From NCBI RefSeq assembly GCF_004345705.1, contig NZ_SLWV01000002.1, positions 124,001 through 188,000 of the forward strand: DNA of 64,000 bases, read 5' to 3'. A model generated the notes under the pieces. The model was not told where the DNA came from, did not search any database, and saw only the letters and a list, made by a program, of their open reading frames with translations. Positions 35,049 through 43,740 of the stretch are shown piece after piece. The position numbers were made by a program, and so were the translations under genes. Every line of letters starts with the position of its first letter. The stretch's first letter is position 1. This DNA comes from Marinisporobacter balticus (GTDB taxonomy: Bacteria > Bacillota > Clostridia > Peptostreptococcales > Thermotaleaceae).

Positions 35049-35077
35049 AAACCTATAATCCAATGGATTACAGGTTT
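35049..35077. terminator. Terminator just inside the right end
   Basis: AAACCTATAATCC and GGATTACAGGTTT pair with one G-U around a 3-base loop. It would stop read-through from the truncated host topB into the element. Confidence 0.65.
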
Positions 35078-35120
35078 ATCAATCATTACATAGATTAACT
35101 AATATACTTTTCTTAATTAG

Positions 35121-35131
35121 TGGGTACTTAA
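35121..35131. repeat. Right terminal inverted repeat of the element
   Basis: TGGGTACTTAA is the inverted counterpart of the left end and abuts the CACAAT core. Confidence 0.75.
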
Positions 35132-35137
35132 CACAAT
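35132..35137. repeat. Right 6-bp attachment core (CACAAT)
   Basis: Exact copy of 11344-11349. On the topB strand it encodes Ile-Val of DWIV; the element then contributes LSTH and a stop. Confidence 0.9.
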
Positions 35138-35711
35138 CCAGTCCACTTCGGCTCTTGTAACAGCAGAAGCATACAGATTTTCATATTCTTTTCCATCTCT
35201 TAATTTATTAAATCCTTCTCTAATCGCCTTATCTGTAACAGAAGAAATCCAAAGACGTTTTATTGGCTTATTTACATGAACCTTTTCTATAATCCACCTA
35301 GCAACAAGTTCACCTTCTCGTCCCGCATCCGTAGCAATAACAATTTCATGAACATCTTTTCTATTCATTTGCTGTTTCACAACATTAAACTGCTTACCCG
35401 TTTTCTTTATGACAACAAGTTTTAATGTAGAAGGTAACATTGGTAGATCTTCCATTCTCCATGCCTTATATCTGTCATCATACACCTCTGGATCTGCTAA
35501 TGTAACTAAGTGCCCTAAAGCCCAAGTAACGATATATTTTTCACCTTCTAAATATCCATTTCCCTTTTTATTACAATTCAAAGCGCTAGCTAAGTCCCTT
35601 CCAACGGAAGGTTTTTCGGCTAATACTAGTATTTTATTAGACATATCAACAATCCTTTCGAAATAAATATACCTAATGGTATCATATATCTTATCAGAAA
35701 ACTACTATCGT

Positions 35712-37394
35712 TTACAATTGTATCCGACCTATGTTTACAAGTCTTGTAATTACAGATGATACTATTGCAGTTAAAAGAATGATTAAAACCCCATATGCCA
35801 TGGCAAGCCCTATCTCATATTCAAATAATGCATTTACCATAGCCATTGAAATAGGCTTATTCCATACGTTATATAGATATACGGATGTAGTATATTCTCC
35901 AACACATCTTATAAAACCTAATAATATACCCGCCATGATTCCTGGCATAATAATTGGCAGTGTTATTCTTCTAAAGGTATACATCCAGGATGCTCCTAAA
36001 CTTTTAGAAGCTTCATCATATGTATCACTTAAGTTATATAAAGATATACTCGTAGTTCTAAGGATTAGCGGAAGGATCTTTACGAAATATGCTAAAGGCA
36101 AAATGATGTAAGTTCCTACGAGTATTCCTTTAAAAGAAAAAATGGTTGGTTTGTTAAACGCATTAATCATATTAATAGCTATTGCACTAGCAGGCATTGT
36201 CCAAGGTAGCATTGCCAAAACTTCTACAATAAATTTAAATTTACACTTCGTCTTGACAATAATATATGAACAGGGCACGGCAACAAATGCGCCCAATAAA
36301 GATGCCAGAATAGACATATTTATACTGCTCATAAATGGCGCAAATGCCCTTGACTTTACAAATATCTTCATATAATTATCTAACGAAAATTCCTTTGGAT
36401 AAATTTCTATCATCCATGTGCCTGATTTTACAAATGAAAGGATTAATATGGTCAAAACAGGTAATATAATAAACAACACCAAAATTGTTGATAACATCAT
36501 AAATAGCGTTCTCAGCCATTTATTTTCAATATCTATGGGTTTGATTCCTACCCCATTGACAGAAGATGTAAAATGCGTTTTTTTCTCATAATATCTGAAT
36601 ACTTCCAAAAATACGATGGATACAATCATCAATAAGATTACTTGAACAGCTGCCATTTCCATATAATTATTTGCTTTTGCTAAAAGAATTTGCGTAGTAA
36701 GTACTTTATAGTGATCCCCTATTAGACTTGGTGCTGTGAATGAGCCTATCCCCGTCATAAAAGTAATAATACTTGAAGCAATTATAGCTGGTGTTATAAA
36801 GGGTATAATAATCGTAGTAAATATTTTCAACTTGGACGCGCCAAGATTCTTTGCCGCTTCTATTACAGAATAATCTATATGTTTAATTGCAACAGATACA
36901 TTCATAAAGAAATATACATATTGTGTGTATGCATGGACAAAAATAATTCCCCAAAACCCTGAAAAAACGTAAGGTACCCTGTCTAATCCAAATAATATTT
37001 CTATGGTTTTCGTGATCATTCCACTTTCTCCATAAAGCTGTATAAATGCGATCACAATAATTATGCCTGGTAGCATTAGAGGTGTAAGTAAGAGTTTATA
37101 TGTAAAATCCTTAAAAGGGAAATTGAAATAACTTACATAAAAAGCTAACGCCGTTCCTATGATCCCACAAACTATAACAGTAGAAAAACCAAGTACCAGA
37201 GTATTTCCTAACGCTTCCACATTTCCTTTTATTACAAAAAATTGTTTGTAAAATAAGAGCGTAAACCCTTGTTTTCCAGTGAAACTCATCCCAATTGTTT
37301 TTAATGTAGGATATAGTATATATCCACCTAAAATCCACATTACGGTTAAAAAGCCTACCATTTTTATGATGTTTCGTCTTTTGTGTGTAATCAT
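35712..37394 (-). CDS. ABC importer permease, fused two-half type (FbpB/ThiP/PhnU-like)
   Basis: About 560 residues in the inner membrane with about 12 transmembrane helices in two homologous halves, each with an EAA loop that docks the ATPase: EAAKNLGASKLKIFTTIIIP near 185 and DEASKSLGASWMYTFRRITLP near 475. Such fused permeases serve ferric-iron, thiamine and 2-aminoethylphosphonate importers. The first possible start is TTG at 37403, overlapping the phosphatase gene; the ATG at 37394 is also usable. It is the last gene of a four-gene unit: binding protein, ATPase, PP2C-like protein, permease. Confidence 0.88.
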   Translation of the reverse strand: MITHKRRNIIKMVGFLTVMWILGGYILYPTLKTIGMSFTGKQGFTLLFYKQFFVIKGNVEALGNTLVLGFSTVIVCGIIGTALAFYVSYFNFPFKDFTYKLLLTPLMLPGIIIVIAFIQLYGESGMITKTIEILFGLDRVPYVFSGFWGIIFVHAYTQYVYFFMNVSVAIKHIDYSVIEAAKNLGASKLKIFTTIIIPFITPAIIASSIITFMTGIGSFTAPSLIGDHYKVLTTQILLAKANNYMEMAAVQVILLMIVSIVFLEVFRYYEKKTHFTSSVNGVGIKPIDIENKWLRTLFMMLSTILVLFIILPVLTILILSFVKSGTWMIEIYPKEFSLDNYMKIFVKSRAFAPFMSSINMSILASLLGAFVAVPCSYIIVKTKCKFKFIVEVLAMLPWTMPASAIAINMINAFNKPTIFSFKGILVGTYIILPLAYFVKILPLILRTTSISLYNLSDTYDEASKSLGASWMYTFRRITLPIIMPGIMAGILLGFIRCVGEYTTSVYLYNVWNKPISMAMVNALFEYEIGLAMAYGVLIILLTAIVSSVITRLVNIGRIQL

Positions 37395-37395
37395 C

Positions 37396-38364
37396 CTATA
37401 CAAAAATCTCTACCTCCCTTTCACTCACAGTTATTTTCAAATGTGAGATAAATGGCTGAGGCATCATCGTTTTTTTGAATCGAGGAAAAAGTTGCCCTTC
37501 AGAATCTTTTTCTTCTATGTCTCTAAGTATATGATAAAGTTTATCTACCCCTGTCTTTTCGATCTCTGGAATAAATTCACTTATGTTTAAATAGTTATAT
37601 TTATCAGCAAGTGCTGTGAACCCATCACTTGCTATAAAAACTTTTGTATTATTGCCCAATTTTATCGTTCCATACAACCCATTCTTGGCAGCTGTTTCAT
37701 TAAATCCCAGTATCCAATACCCATTTTCCGTATTTTTTAAAAGTCGATTGCTAACAATTAGATCCATCACGTCTTCTTTCGCCTCTATCATATTCTTTTT
37801 TTCTTTTTCCATTAAATGCTCCATCGCTTTAAAGACTTTATGATCTAGTTTTGTTATGTTATGATCTATGATCATTTGGATTTTATCTTCATTTTGAAGC
37901 ATCAAAAGAACATCTCCTAGTGAAAAATATTCTAAGCACGATTTTTCCCATTTGATCACTACAATGGAACTAGAAGGAAAATCTATTTTAGATAGATTTT
38001 GATCCTTCGCACGATTAAAAAATTCTTCTTTGATTAATTTAATGCCTTTTTCAATGATTTTTTGCAGATTTTCATCCTTATATATGTTATTAGATAGATA
38101 TGTATCCCACCACGTAACAAACCATTTTGCATCACTTTCTCCATCCACTATATTTTCCCCATTTAATCCAGTGGCCCCATCTAGTACCCACGCCCCATAT
38201 TCATTCATATTCGCCACATCTTCATTAATTTTCGTACCAGCTTTACATAATATTTGTTTGTTTAAAATTTTCATCATCCATGCTGCATAAAAGCAGCTTT
38301 CCCTCCCCCATTTAGAGATAATAAATTTATTTTTCATATTCCCTATTCGTTTTTTCTTATGCAT
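37396..38364 (-). CDS. PP2C-like phosphatase inside an ABC transporter operon
   Basis: 322 residues, soluble. The N-terminal region has the PP2C pattern of a metal-binding pair (KINEDVANMNEYGAWVLDGATG near 42-64, with the conserved Asp in DGA), then SSSIVVIKW, FSLGDVLLML near 150 and IASDGFTALADKYN near 255, which supplies another metal-binding Asp. It overlaps the ATPase gene by 8 bp (ATGCATAA) and the permease start closely, so all three are co-translated. In this position it may dephosphorylate a transporter component or a phosphorylated substrate. The family assignment is fair; the substrate is unknown. Confidence 0.7.
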   Translation of the reverse strand: MHKKKRIGNMKNKFIISKWGRESCFYAAWMMKILNKQILCKAGTKINEDVANMNEYGAWVLDGATGLNGENIVDGESDAKWFVTWWDTYLSNNIYKDENLQKIIEKGIKLIKEEFFNRAKDQNLSKIDFPSSSIVVIKWEKSCLEYFSLGDVLLMLQNEDKIQMIIDHNITKLDHKVFKAMEHLMEKEKKNMIEAKEDVMDLIVSNRLLKNTENGYWILGFNETAAKNGLYGTIKLGNNTKVFIASDGFTALADKYNYLNISEFIPEIEKTGVDKLYHILRDIEEKDSEGQLFPRFKKTMMPQPFISHLKITVSEREVEIFV

Positions 38365-39403
38365 TATTCAAAACATTAATCGTATTTTTATGAATAAGTA
38401 TGGAAACTTCATCCCCTACATTTATCTCCGTGTCTATATATATATTATTTAATGCGCTGACTTTAAACTTTGTTCGGACTACATCTACTATATACTCAAC
38501 AACAACCCCATTAAACTGTATCTTTTCTACTTTCCCTTTAAATGTATTTCGCATATTTTTAAACTCTTTTGATATTTTTATATCTTGTGGTCTAATGGAG
38601 AGATAACTCCCTGTAGAAGATTTCTTAATATCCATCATAATCCCATTATTTAATTTCGCCTCATCATCTATGATTTCTGCTTCAAATAGATTCGTCTCCC
38701 CTACAAAGGTAGCCACAAAAGTATTGGTTGGGGCTGCATAGATTTCTCTTGGTGTTCCTATTTGTATACATTTTCCCTTATTAAATACTGCTATTTTATC
38801 TGACATAGTCAAAGCCTCTGTTTGGTCATGGGTAACAAATATCGTGGTGATTCCAAGTTCTTTTTGTAAATCGCGTATTTCTATTCTCATCTTATCCCTA
38901 AGTTTTGCATCTAAATTGGATAATGGTTCATCTAACAAAAGCACTTTTGGTTCTACAACAAGTGACCTTGCGAGTGCTACCCTTTGTTGCTCTCCTCCTG
39001 AAAGCTCAGTAATTTTTCGATTTTCATAACCCTCTAGACGCACAAGATTAAGATATTTCTCAACCTTATTTCCTATTTCTTTTTTAGTTATTCTTTTTAT
39101 TTTTAGACCATAAGCAATATTTTCATAAACATTCAGGTGGGGAAATAATGCATAATTTTGAAAGACCATGCCTATTTCTCTATTTTCTGATGGTATATGG
39201 GTAATATCTTTATTCCGTAGAAGAATTCTTCCTGTATCCGGCTTAATAAATCCTGCGATCATTCTTAATAGGGTAGTCTTTCCACAACCTGATGGTCCTA
39301 AAAAAGTAAAAAAACTCCCCTCATCTATAGAAAAATCTACATAATCTACAGCAGTTGTATCTTCAAATTTCTTTGATATGTCTCTCAATACTAACTTGAC
39401 CAT
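38357..39403 (-). CDS. ABC importer ATPase (PotA/FbpC type)
   Basis: 348 residues, cytoplasmic. Walker A GPSGCGKTTLL near 37, Q-loop FQNYALFPH near 82, signature LSGGEQQRVALARS near 136, Walker B LLLDEPLSNLDAKLR near 157, His-loop VTHDQTEA near 195, and a C-terminal TOBE domain from about 240. This is the usual energy module for spermidine/iron/phosphonate-type importers. It follows the binding-protein gene after a terminator-like hairpin and overlaps the PP2C-like gene. Confidence 0.93.
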   Translation of the reverse strand: MVKLVLRDISKKFEDTTAVDYVDFSIDEGSFFTFLGPSGCGKTTLLRMIAGFIKPDTGRILLRNKDITHIPSENREIGMVFQNYALFPHLNVYENIAYGLKIKRITKKEIGNKVEKYLNLVRLEGYENRKITELSGGEQQRVALARSLVVEPKVLLLDEPLSNLDAKLRDKMRIEIRDLQKELGITTIFVTHDQTEALTMSDKIAVFNKGKCIQIGTPREIYAAPTNTFVATFVGETNLFEAEIIDDEAKLNNGIMMDIKKSSTGSYLSIRPQDIKISKEFKNMRNTFKGKVEKIQFNGVVVEYIVDVVRTKFKVSALNNIYIDTEINVGDEVSILIHKNTINVLNNA

Positions 39404-39440
39404 GCTTTCCTCCTGTATAAATAGTTTTCTTACATAAAAA

Positions 39441-39470
39441 TATAATGAGGAAAAAATTTCCTCATTATAT
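39441..39470 (-). terminator. Hairpin between binding protein and ATPase genes
   Basis: The perfect 13-bp stem TATAATGAGGAAA / TTTCCTCATTATA is followed by TATTTTTAT on the minus strand. It may let only part of the transcripts continue, giving more binding protein than transporter. Confidence 0.75.
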
Positions 39471-39479
39471 TATACATTA

Positions 39480-40571
39480 CTATTTTTCATCTTTTTTAGC
39501 ATCTTTTATTTCTGTATCCCACTTTTGCATCCATTCTGACTGTTTTTCTGATAGTACAGCCCAATCTACATCCATGACTTTATATTCTTTCTCCTTCATC
39601 CAATCTGGAGAATTTTTTATAGCTTCAGGATGCGTTGGCATACGATTAAATTCATTGGCAAGTTTTGCTTGAATATCCGGTCTTCCAGCAAACTCTATAA
39701 AGCCTTTCGCTGCATTTGGGTTTTTCGCTCCTTTTATCATAGCTATACTATCTGTGATTACTGGTGAACCACTTTGCGCGTCTATGATTGTAAGAGGTAA
39801 ATTGTTTTTAACCTTATTATCAACAATTGCATTTAATGGGGCATAACTTATCGCTGCTTCTTTACGTCCTATCGCTTGGAATTGCAACGAACCACTACCA
39901 TAATATTTCTTTGTATTCATGTCTAAATCGCTCATATATTTCCAACCATCATCTATTTTTTCTTCTTTACTAAATTGATATAAAAGGCTTGCAAATGTAG
40001 CTCTTGCTGATGATGATAGCGCATTTCTAAATACTAATTGGTCTTTATATTCAGGCTTTATAAGATCCAACCAATCCTCTGGTGCTTGTTCTTCACTTAA
40101 TACTTCATTATTATAAAATAGCATTACTGGTGTTTGCATCGTTCCAAACCAATACCCTTCTGAATCTTTAAATAATGGTTTTAATCCTTCTGCCCATGTA
40201 GGTACATATTGATCAAACAGATCTTCTTTTTTTAGTTCAATAAATACAGAAGATGCAGCACCATACATTACATCTGCTTGAGGATTTGCCTTTTCTGCAC
40301 GTACGCGATCAGGTAACTCTCCTTTGAAATTTAAAAATTCTACTTTTACCCCTGTTTCTTTTTCAAATTCTGTAGCAACATATTCTAATAACGCTTCTGG
40401 GTGTGTAGAATAAATAACCACTTTCTCTTCTAATTCCACTTCTTTTTCACGAGCATTTTGTTCTTCAGCTTGCATGTTTTCATTTTCCGTTGATTTGCCG
40501 CTTGTACATGCTGCTAAGCTAAAAACAAATAATAATATTAAAATAATGCTTACGATTCTTTTCAAGTCCAT
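39480..40571 (-). CDS. Extracellular solute-binding lipoprotein (iron/aminoethylphosphonate class)
   Basis: 363 residues from the ATG at 40571, preceded by AGAGAGGAG; a longer frame starting at 40631 lacks a signal peptide at its N-terminus and is unlikely. A lipoprotein signal (VFSLAAC, lipid on Cys near 22) is followed by a type II periplasmic-binding fold: VVIYSTHPEALLEYVATEFE, VEFLNFKGELPDRVRAEKA, QADVMYGAASSVF and a C-terminal INDAQSG-like region. This matches the Fe3+/2-aminoethylphosphonate/thiamine cluster. No tyrosine pair diagnostic of iron can be asserted, so the ligand remains open. First gene of the importer operon. Confidence 0.85.
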   Translation of the reverse strand: MDLKRIVSIILILLFVFSLAACTSGKSTENENMQAEEQNAREKEVELEEKVVIYSTHPEALLEYVATEFEKETGVKVEFLNFKGELPDRVRAEKANPQADVMYGAASSVFIELKKEDLFDQYVPTWAEGLKPLFKDSEGYWFGTMQTPVMLFYNNEVLSEEQAPEDWLDLIKPEYKDQLVFRNALSSSARATFASLLYQFSKEEKIDDGWKYMSDLDMNTKKYYGSGSLQFQAIGRKEAAISYAPLNAIVDNKVKNNLPLTIIDAQSGSPVITDSIAMIKGAKNPNAAKGFIEFAGRPDIQAKLANEFNRMPTHPEAIKNSPDWMKEKEYKVMDVDWAVLSEKQSEWMQKWDTEIKDAKKDEK

Positions 40572-40701
40572 ACATCTCCTCTCTGTTGCTGTATCGACCT
40601 TGATAATACCAAATATCTCTATAGATTTCAATGTTTATATAAAACTTCTATATAATCGAAGAATGTTATAATATTTTTCTATCGCAACTAATAAGATATT
40701 T

Positions 40702-41493
40702 TTATTTCAAAACTATATTTTTCTGGAAATGTTGATAGTCTTTCATGGTCTTCCATTCTCCTCCCCATATCCATCCGCGACTTTTAAAAGCTTTATAGCA
40801 AACATCATCTTTCACAATCATTCCTTTTTTAATATCTAATCTATCCCTATAAGGTTCCCCTTCACTAGGTGATATTTTTTTCTTTCGAATATAGGGATTT
40901 TGAACAGGATTAATATCTATTGCAATACCAAAACTATGTTTTGATAATTTTCCGTCACTCCCTTCCACTTCTCTAAAACAAAATGATGAAGTATTATTAT
41001 CTGCCATGGATAAATCATCATTTGCACCATATTCGTCAATCAATTTTATTTTTTCAATAGGAAATTTAGCCGCATACAATTCTTTAAAAATGCCTGTTAC
41101 TTCTTGCGCAATTTCTTTATGTACAATCAGCTCTCCTTGATGTATTTTGTCATCAAATCCAAAGTAAGAAACTTTTACATAAGCTAATGATTCTAATGTT
41201 GCGGGTGCACCTTTTTTCCAAGATATTCCCTTTATTTTATCAATAATATTCTGTGGCAATGGTTGATATGTAAATATACTTTTTTGATAGAGAAGTTCAT
41301 GCTGTTTTGTATCCGCTAACCTATCATTTACTTCATTTCCATCCATTTCTACAGCTGCTTGATCTTTTTCATCAATATACCTTTTTGTTTTTCCTTCAAT
41401 CATTTTAGGATCGATAGAACTTACAACAATAAGACCTAAAATAATCATTAAAGATATTTTAAAGAAAAATTTTATAAGTTTTTTAAATAACAT
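40702..41493 (-). CDS. M15 peptidase (CwlK/VanY-like), membrane anchored
   Basis: 263 residues from the ATG at 41493, which has AAGGAG upstream; an earlier frame start has none. One N-terminal hydrophobic helix (about 10-28) anchors it outside the membrane. The peptidase_M15_4 domain shows the zinc ligands in SFGIAIDINPVQNPY (His and Asp) and DYQHFQ, and GWIWGGEWKTMKDYQHF near the C-terminus. Such enzymes cut peptide bonds in peptidoglycan cross-links. It is separated from the M16 peptidase gene upstream by a perfect hairpin terminator. Confidence 0.85.
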   Translation of the reverse strand: MLFKKLIKFFFKISLMIILGLIVVSSIDPKMIEGKTKRYIDEKDQAAVEMDGNEVNDRLADTKQHELLYQKSIFTYQPLPQNIIDKIKGISWKKGAPATLESLAYVKVSYFGFDDKIHQGELIVHKEIAQEVTGIFKELYAAKFPIEKIKLIDEYGANDDLSMADNNTSSFCFREVEGSDGKLSKHSFGIAIDINPVQNPYIRKKKISPSEGEPYRDRLDIKKGMIVKDDVCYKAFKSRGWIWGGEWKTMKDYQHFQKNIVLK

Positions 41494-41605
41494 ATTCACA
41501 ACTCCTTTTAAAATCAATATTTCTATATTTTCCTGTATATACAGAATTTTATTCTTCTTCATTTATAATAACATATTTCTATATATTTTCCTTTTTAATC
41601 CATTC

Positions 41606-41646
41606 AGAAACCCTTTAAGAAAGTTTATTTTTCTTAAAGGGTTTCT
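41606..41646. terminator. 17-bp perfect hairpin between M16 and M15 genes
   Basis: AGAAACCCTTTAAGAAA and TTTCTTAAAGGGTTTCT flank a 7-base loop, just past the M16 stop codon. Confidence 0.75.
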
Positions 41647-41653
41647 ATTTATC

Positions 41654-42904
41654 CTATTCATTTTTACTCAATAAAATATGAATTGTTGGCTCACAAAACA
41701 CCCTATTTGCTACCTTGTAAATATCATCACTTTGAATATTATCCAATTCTTCCATATCATCAATAAATGCATTGATCTTTTTATCCATCATCTTTTGATG
41801 TAGTACATAATTTCCCAACCCTTCTACATCTTCTAGCATTAACACAACAGCAGTTTTTACAACTTTTTTCATATGTATAATATTTTTATCATCAAAATAT
41901 ATTTCCTGTGCTTTTATTTTTTCAATACACGCTTCAATAACCTTTTTAGCCTCTCTTATTTCATTTTCTTCTGCTGTCGTATAAATATATAGTGTTTTTA
42001 TAAATGGTGTTGTGTCGATTTCAGCATAAGCATCATAAGAAAAGCCTTTTTCTTCTCGAAGCGCACGAAATAGAATTGAATTAGCACTTTGCCCTAATTT
42101 ATGATTTAACACTTGTAAAGCTAATTCTTCCTTGTGTGTTAGTTCATGGAATGTATATAAGAAAAGGATTGTATTTTGTTCTATATTATTTTTATAGGAT
42201 ATTCTTTCCACATTTTTATTTTTTTCTATACGAATTAAAATAGTTTCTTCTTTTCCCTTCTCCCATTTTTTAAAATATTTTTCTATCATTTCTTTTACTA
42301 AGTTATGATCAAAAGGAGAAACGATACTAATAACACATTTATTAGGAATATAATGTTTTTTATAAAACCTTTTTAGTTGGTCTCGAGTAAAACCATTGAT
42401 TGTTTTTTTTCTTCCCAAAATATCATATCGTAGTGGACTTTTTTTAAAGGCTATTTCATTGATTTTTAAAAAGCTATACTGTTCTACATCATCCATATCT
42501 GATTTGAATTCTGCTAAAATCACCTTTCTTTCCTTTTCAATTTCTTCTTCTGGAAAAGTAGCGTTCATCATCATATCCGATAAAAGATCTGTGGATGTTT
42601 CTAGTTCTTCAGCTAATGCAGTGATAGAAAACACCGTAGCAGTATAATCTGTATAAGCATCGTAGGAACCTGCTCTCTCTTCAAAATCTTGATTAATTCT
42701 ATGATTATCTCTTTTACCTGTCCCTTTAAACAACATATGTTCAATAAAATGGCTCATCCCTTTTTCATCCATATTTTCATACATGGCACCTATTTTCATA
42801 CCTATATGTATGGATGCAATATGGGTCTCTTTTTTTATTGTAATCAGCTGTATACCATTTTCTAATTCATATTCATTACTATTAAAAAATTGTTTTCCCA
42901 TCAT
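41654..42904 (-). CDS. M16-family zinc peptidase
   Basis: 416 residues, cytoplasmic. The inverted zinc motif HFIEHMLFKGT (HxxEH) lies near 52-62, with the distal glutamate in ERKVILAEF near 128. The C-terminal inactive-like half has the usual ALREEKGFSYDAYAEI. The length is right for the YmxG/PqqL-type group of about 410-430 residues. Substrates are unknown in Clostridia; the B. subtilis relative MlpA affects protease expression. It has an independent start with no strong neighbour coupling. Confidence 0.9.
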   Translation of the reverse strand: MMGKQFFNSNEYELENGIQLITIKKETHIASIHIGMKIGAMYENMDEKGMSHFIEHMLFKGTGKRDNHRINQDFEERAGSYDAYTDYTATVFSITALAEELETSTDLLSDMMMNATFPEEEIEKERKVILAEFKSDMDDVEQYSFLKINEIAFKKSPLRYDILGRKKTINGFTRDQLKRFYKKHYIPNKCVISIVSPFDHNLVKEMIEKYFKKWEKGKEETILIRIEKNKNVERISYKNNIEQNTILFLYTFHELTHKEELALQVLNHKLGQSANSILFRALREEKGFSYDAYAEIDTTPFIKTLYIYTTAEENEIREAKKVIEACIEKIKAQEIYFDDKNIIHMKKVVKTAVVLMLEDVEGLGNYVLHQKMMDKKINAFIDDMEELDNIQSDDIYKVANRVFCEPTIHILLSKNE

Positions 42905-43000
42905 ACACTCCTACCCTACTTATTATTTTTTATTCTAAGTTTTCTTTCTCTATTATAGCAGTATCTTCTTTCGCAATATGGTTTTAAAAAATTATCATTT

Positions 43001-43231
43001 CTATTTCATAAGCATAAAACAATCTAATGCATCCTGTGCTACTATCTCTTCATCAGAAAATAAATATAAAAATTCAAGCAAGGTTTTTTTATTATAAGGA
43101 ATACCCCAAACCTTTTTCTTTGAATCCCAATAGCTTCCCTTAATTGATTTGATCCTCCTTACTCTTTCTACATCATAATTAAAACTTATGTAAAGATTTT
43201 CATCATTTTCTTTTTCAATCTGAATAGTCAT
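43001..43231 (-). CDS. Small HARP-like/integrase N-terminal-type protein
   Basis: 76 residues. The pattern FNYDVERVRRIKSIKGSYWD..KKVWGIPYNKKTLLEFL matches the HARP-like motif of SMARCAL1-type helicases and the start of some phage integrases (conserved R..I.G..W....W.IP). Here it stands alone. It could be a free-standing DNA-binding domain or the remnant of a larger gene. A reasonable ribosome site (AGGAG) precedes the ATG. Confidence 0.6.
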   Translation of the reverse strand: MTIQIEKENDENLYISFNYDVERVRRIKSIKGSYWDSKKKVWGIPYNKKTLLEFLYLFSDEEIVAQDALDCFMLMK

Positions 43232-43264
43232 CTTTATACTCCTCTTTCTTCATTATTTTTTTCA

Positions 43265-43711
43265 TCATTCATTCGTTATTCTGCTCATCACCAATTCTCT
43301 AAATTTTCTTTCAAACTTTAAGTTATCCTCTTTTGTTCTTTTTGCTATTTTTGTATACTTTTTATGTTTCCTTCTCATCTGCTGGTTTATATGTCTTTTG
43401 CTTAGTAACTCATCAATATTTTCATTTGTATATAACCAACCGTTTTGATTAATTACTAAAGCTTTTCTTGCAAGTGCTAGTGCTGCTACCCCATAATCTT
43501 GTGTAACTACAATATCATCTTTTTCTGTATTATTAATCAGTACCATATCTGCCATATCTCTTCCTTTATCAACGGTAATAATTTTTGCATAATCATCATA
43601 TAGTTCATGACAAATATTTTTAATCATTACCAATGCTACTTTATATTCTTTTGCAACTTCTAATATAATCTCCTTCACAGGACATGCATCCGCATCAATC
43701 AATATTTTCAT
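43265..43711 (-). CDS. yaiI: YaiI/YqxD family protein (UPF0178)
   Basis: About 148 residues, cytoplasmic, with the PIN/NYN-like start MKILIDADACPVKEII and later ITVDKGRDMADMVLI and DIVVTQDYGVAALALARKA, both conserved in UPF0178. The acidic residues suggest a metal-dependent nuclease-like fold, but the activity is not established. I prefer the ATG at 43711 with GGAAGGTGG upstream over the in-frame GTG at 43723, which abuts that site. Confidence 0.88.
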   Translation of the reverse strand: MKILIDADACPVKEIILEVAKEYKVALVMIKNICHELYDDYAKIITVDKGRDMADMVLINNTEKDDIVVTQDYGVAALALARKALVINQNGWLYTNENIDELLSKRHINQQMRRKHKKYTKIAKRTKEDNLKFERKFRELVMSRITNE

Positions 43712-43740
43712 ACCCCTCGCCACCTTCCATATTTATGATC

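Larger units (their letters stand above)
11350..35131. mobile_element. topB-targeting integrative element with a multi-recombinase module
   Basis: A 23,782-bp insertion splits the host topB. Its ends form an inverted repeat starting TTAAGTACC (11350-11358 and 35123-35131), with more similarity beyond (TTAAGTACCTAATA versus TTAAGTACCCACTAA), and it is flanked by identical CACAAT. The arrangement (adjacent recombinase genes at one end, 6-bp core, gene-specific target) recalls Tn554, whose TnpA and TnpB tyrosine recombinases and TnpC insert into radC. Differences are the giant repeat-bearing recombinase, a full replacement copy of the target gene, and large cargo. No conjugation genes are intact. 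The boundaries are read directly; relatedness to Tn554 is inferred from layout and recombinase features. Confidence 0.9.
35117..35644 (-). pseudogene. topB: DNA topoisomerase III, 5' part of the disrupted host topB
   Basis: The first 171 codons of the host gene: TOPRIM domain with LAEKPSVGRDLA at the start, ATDAGREGELVARW near 103 and RAEVDWIV at the break. The last four residues (LSTH) and the stop codon come from the element. The TOPRIM fragment lacks the tyrosine and the strand-passage gate and cannot act as a topoisomerase, but its own promoter and start are intact, so a short protein may still be made. Joined to 11343-9658 at the 6-bp repeat it gives one open frame of about 732 codons. 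Confidence 0.93.
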
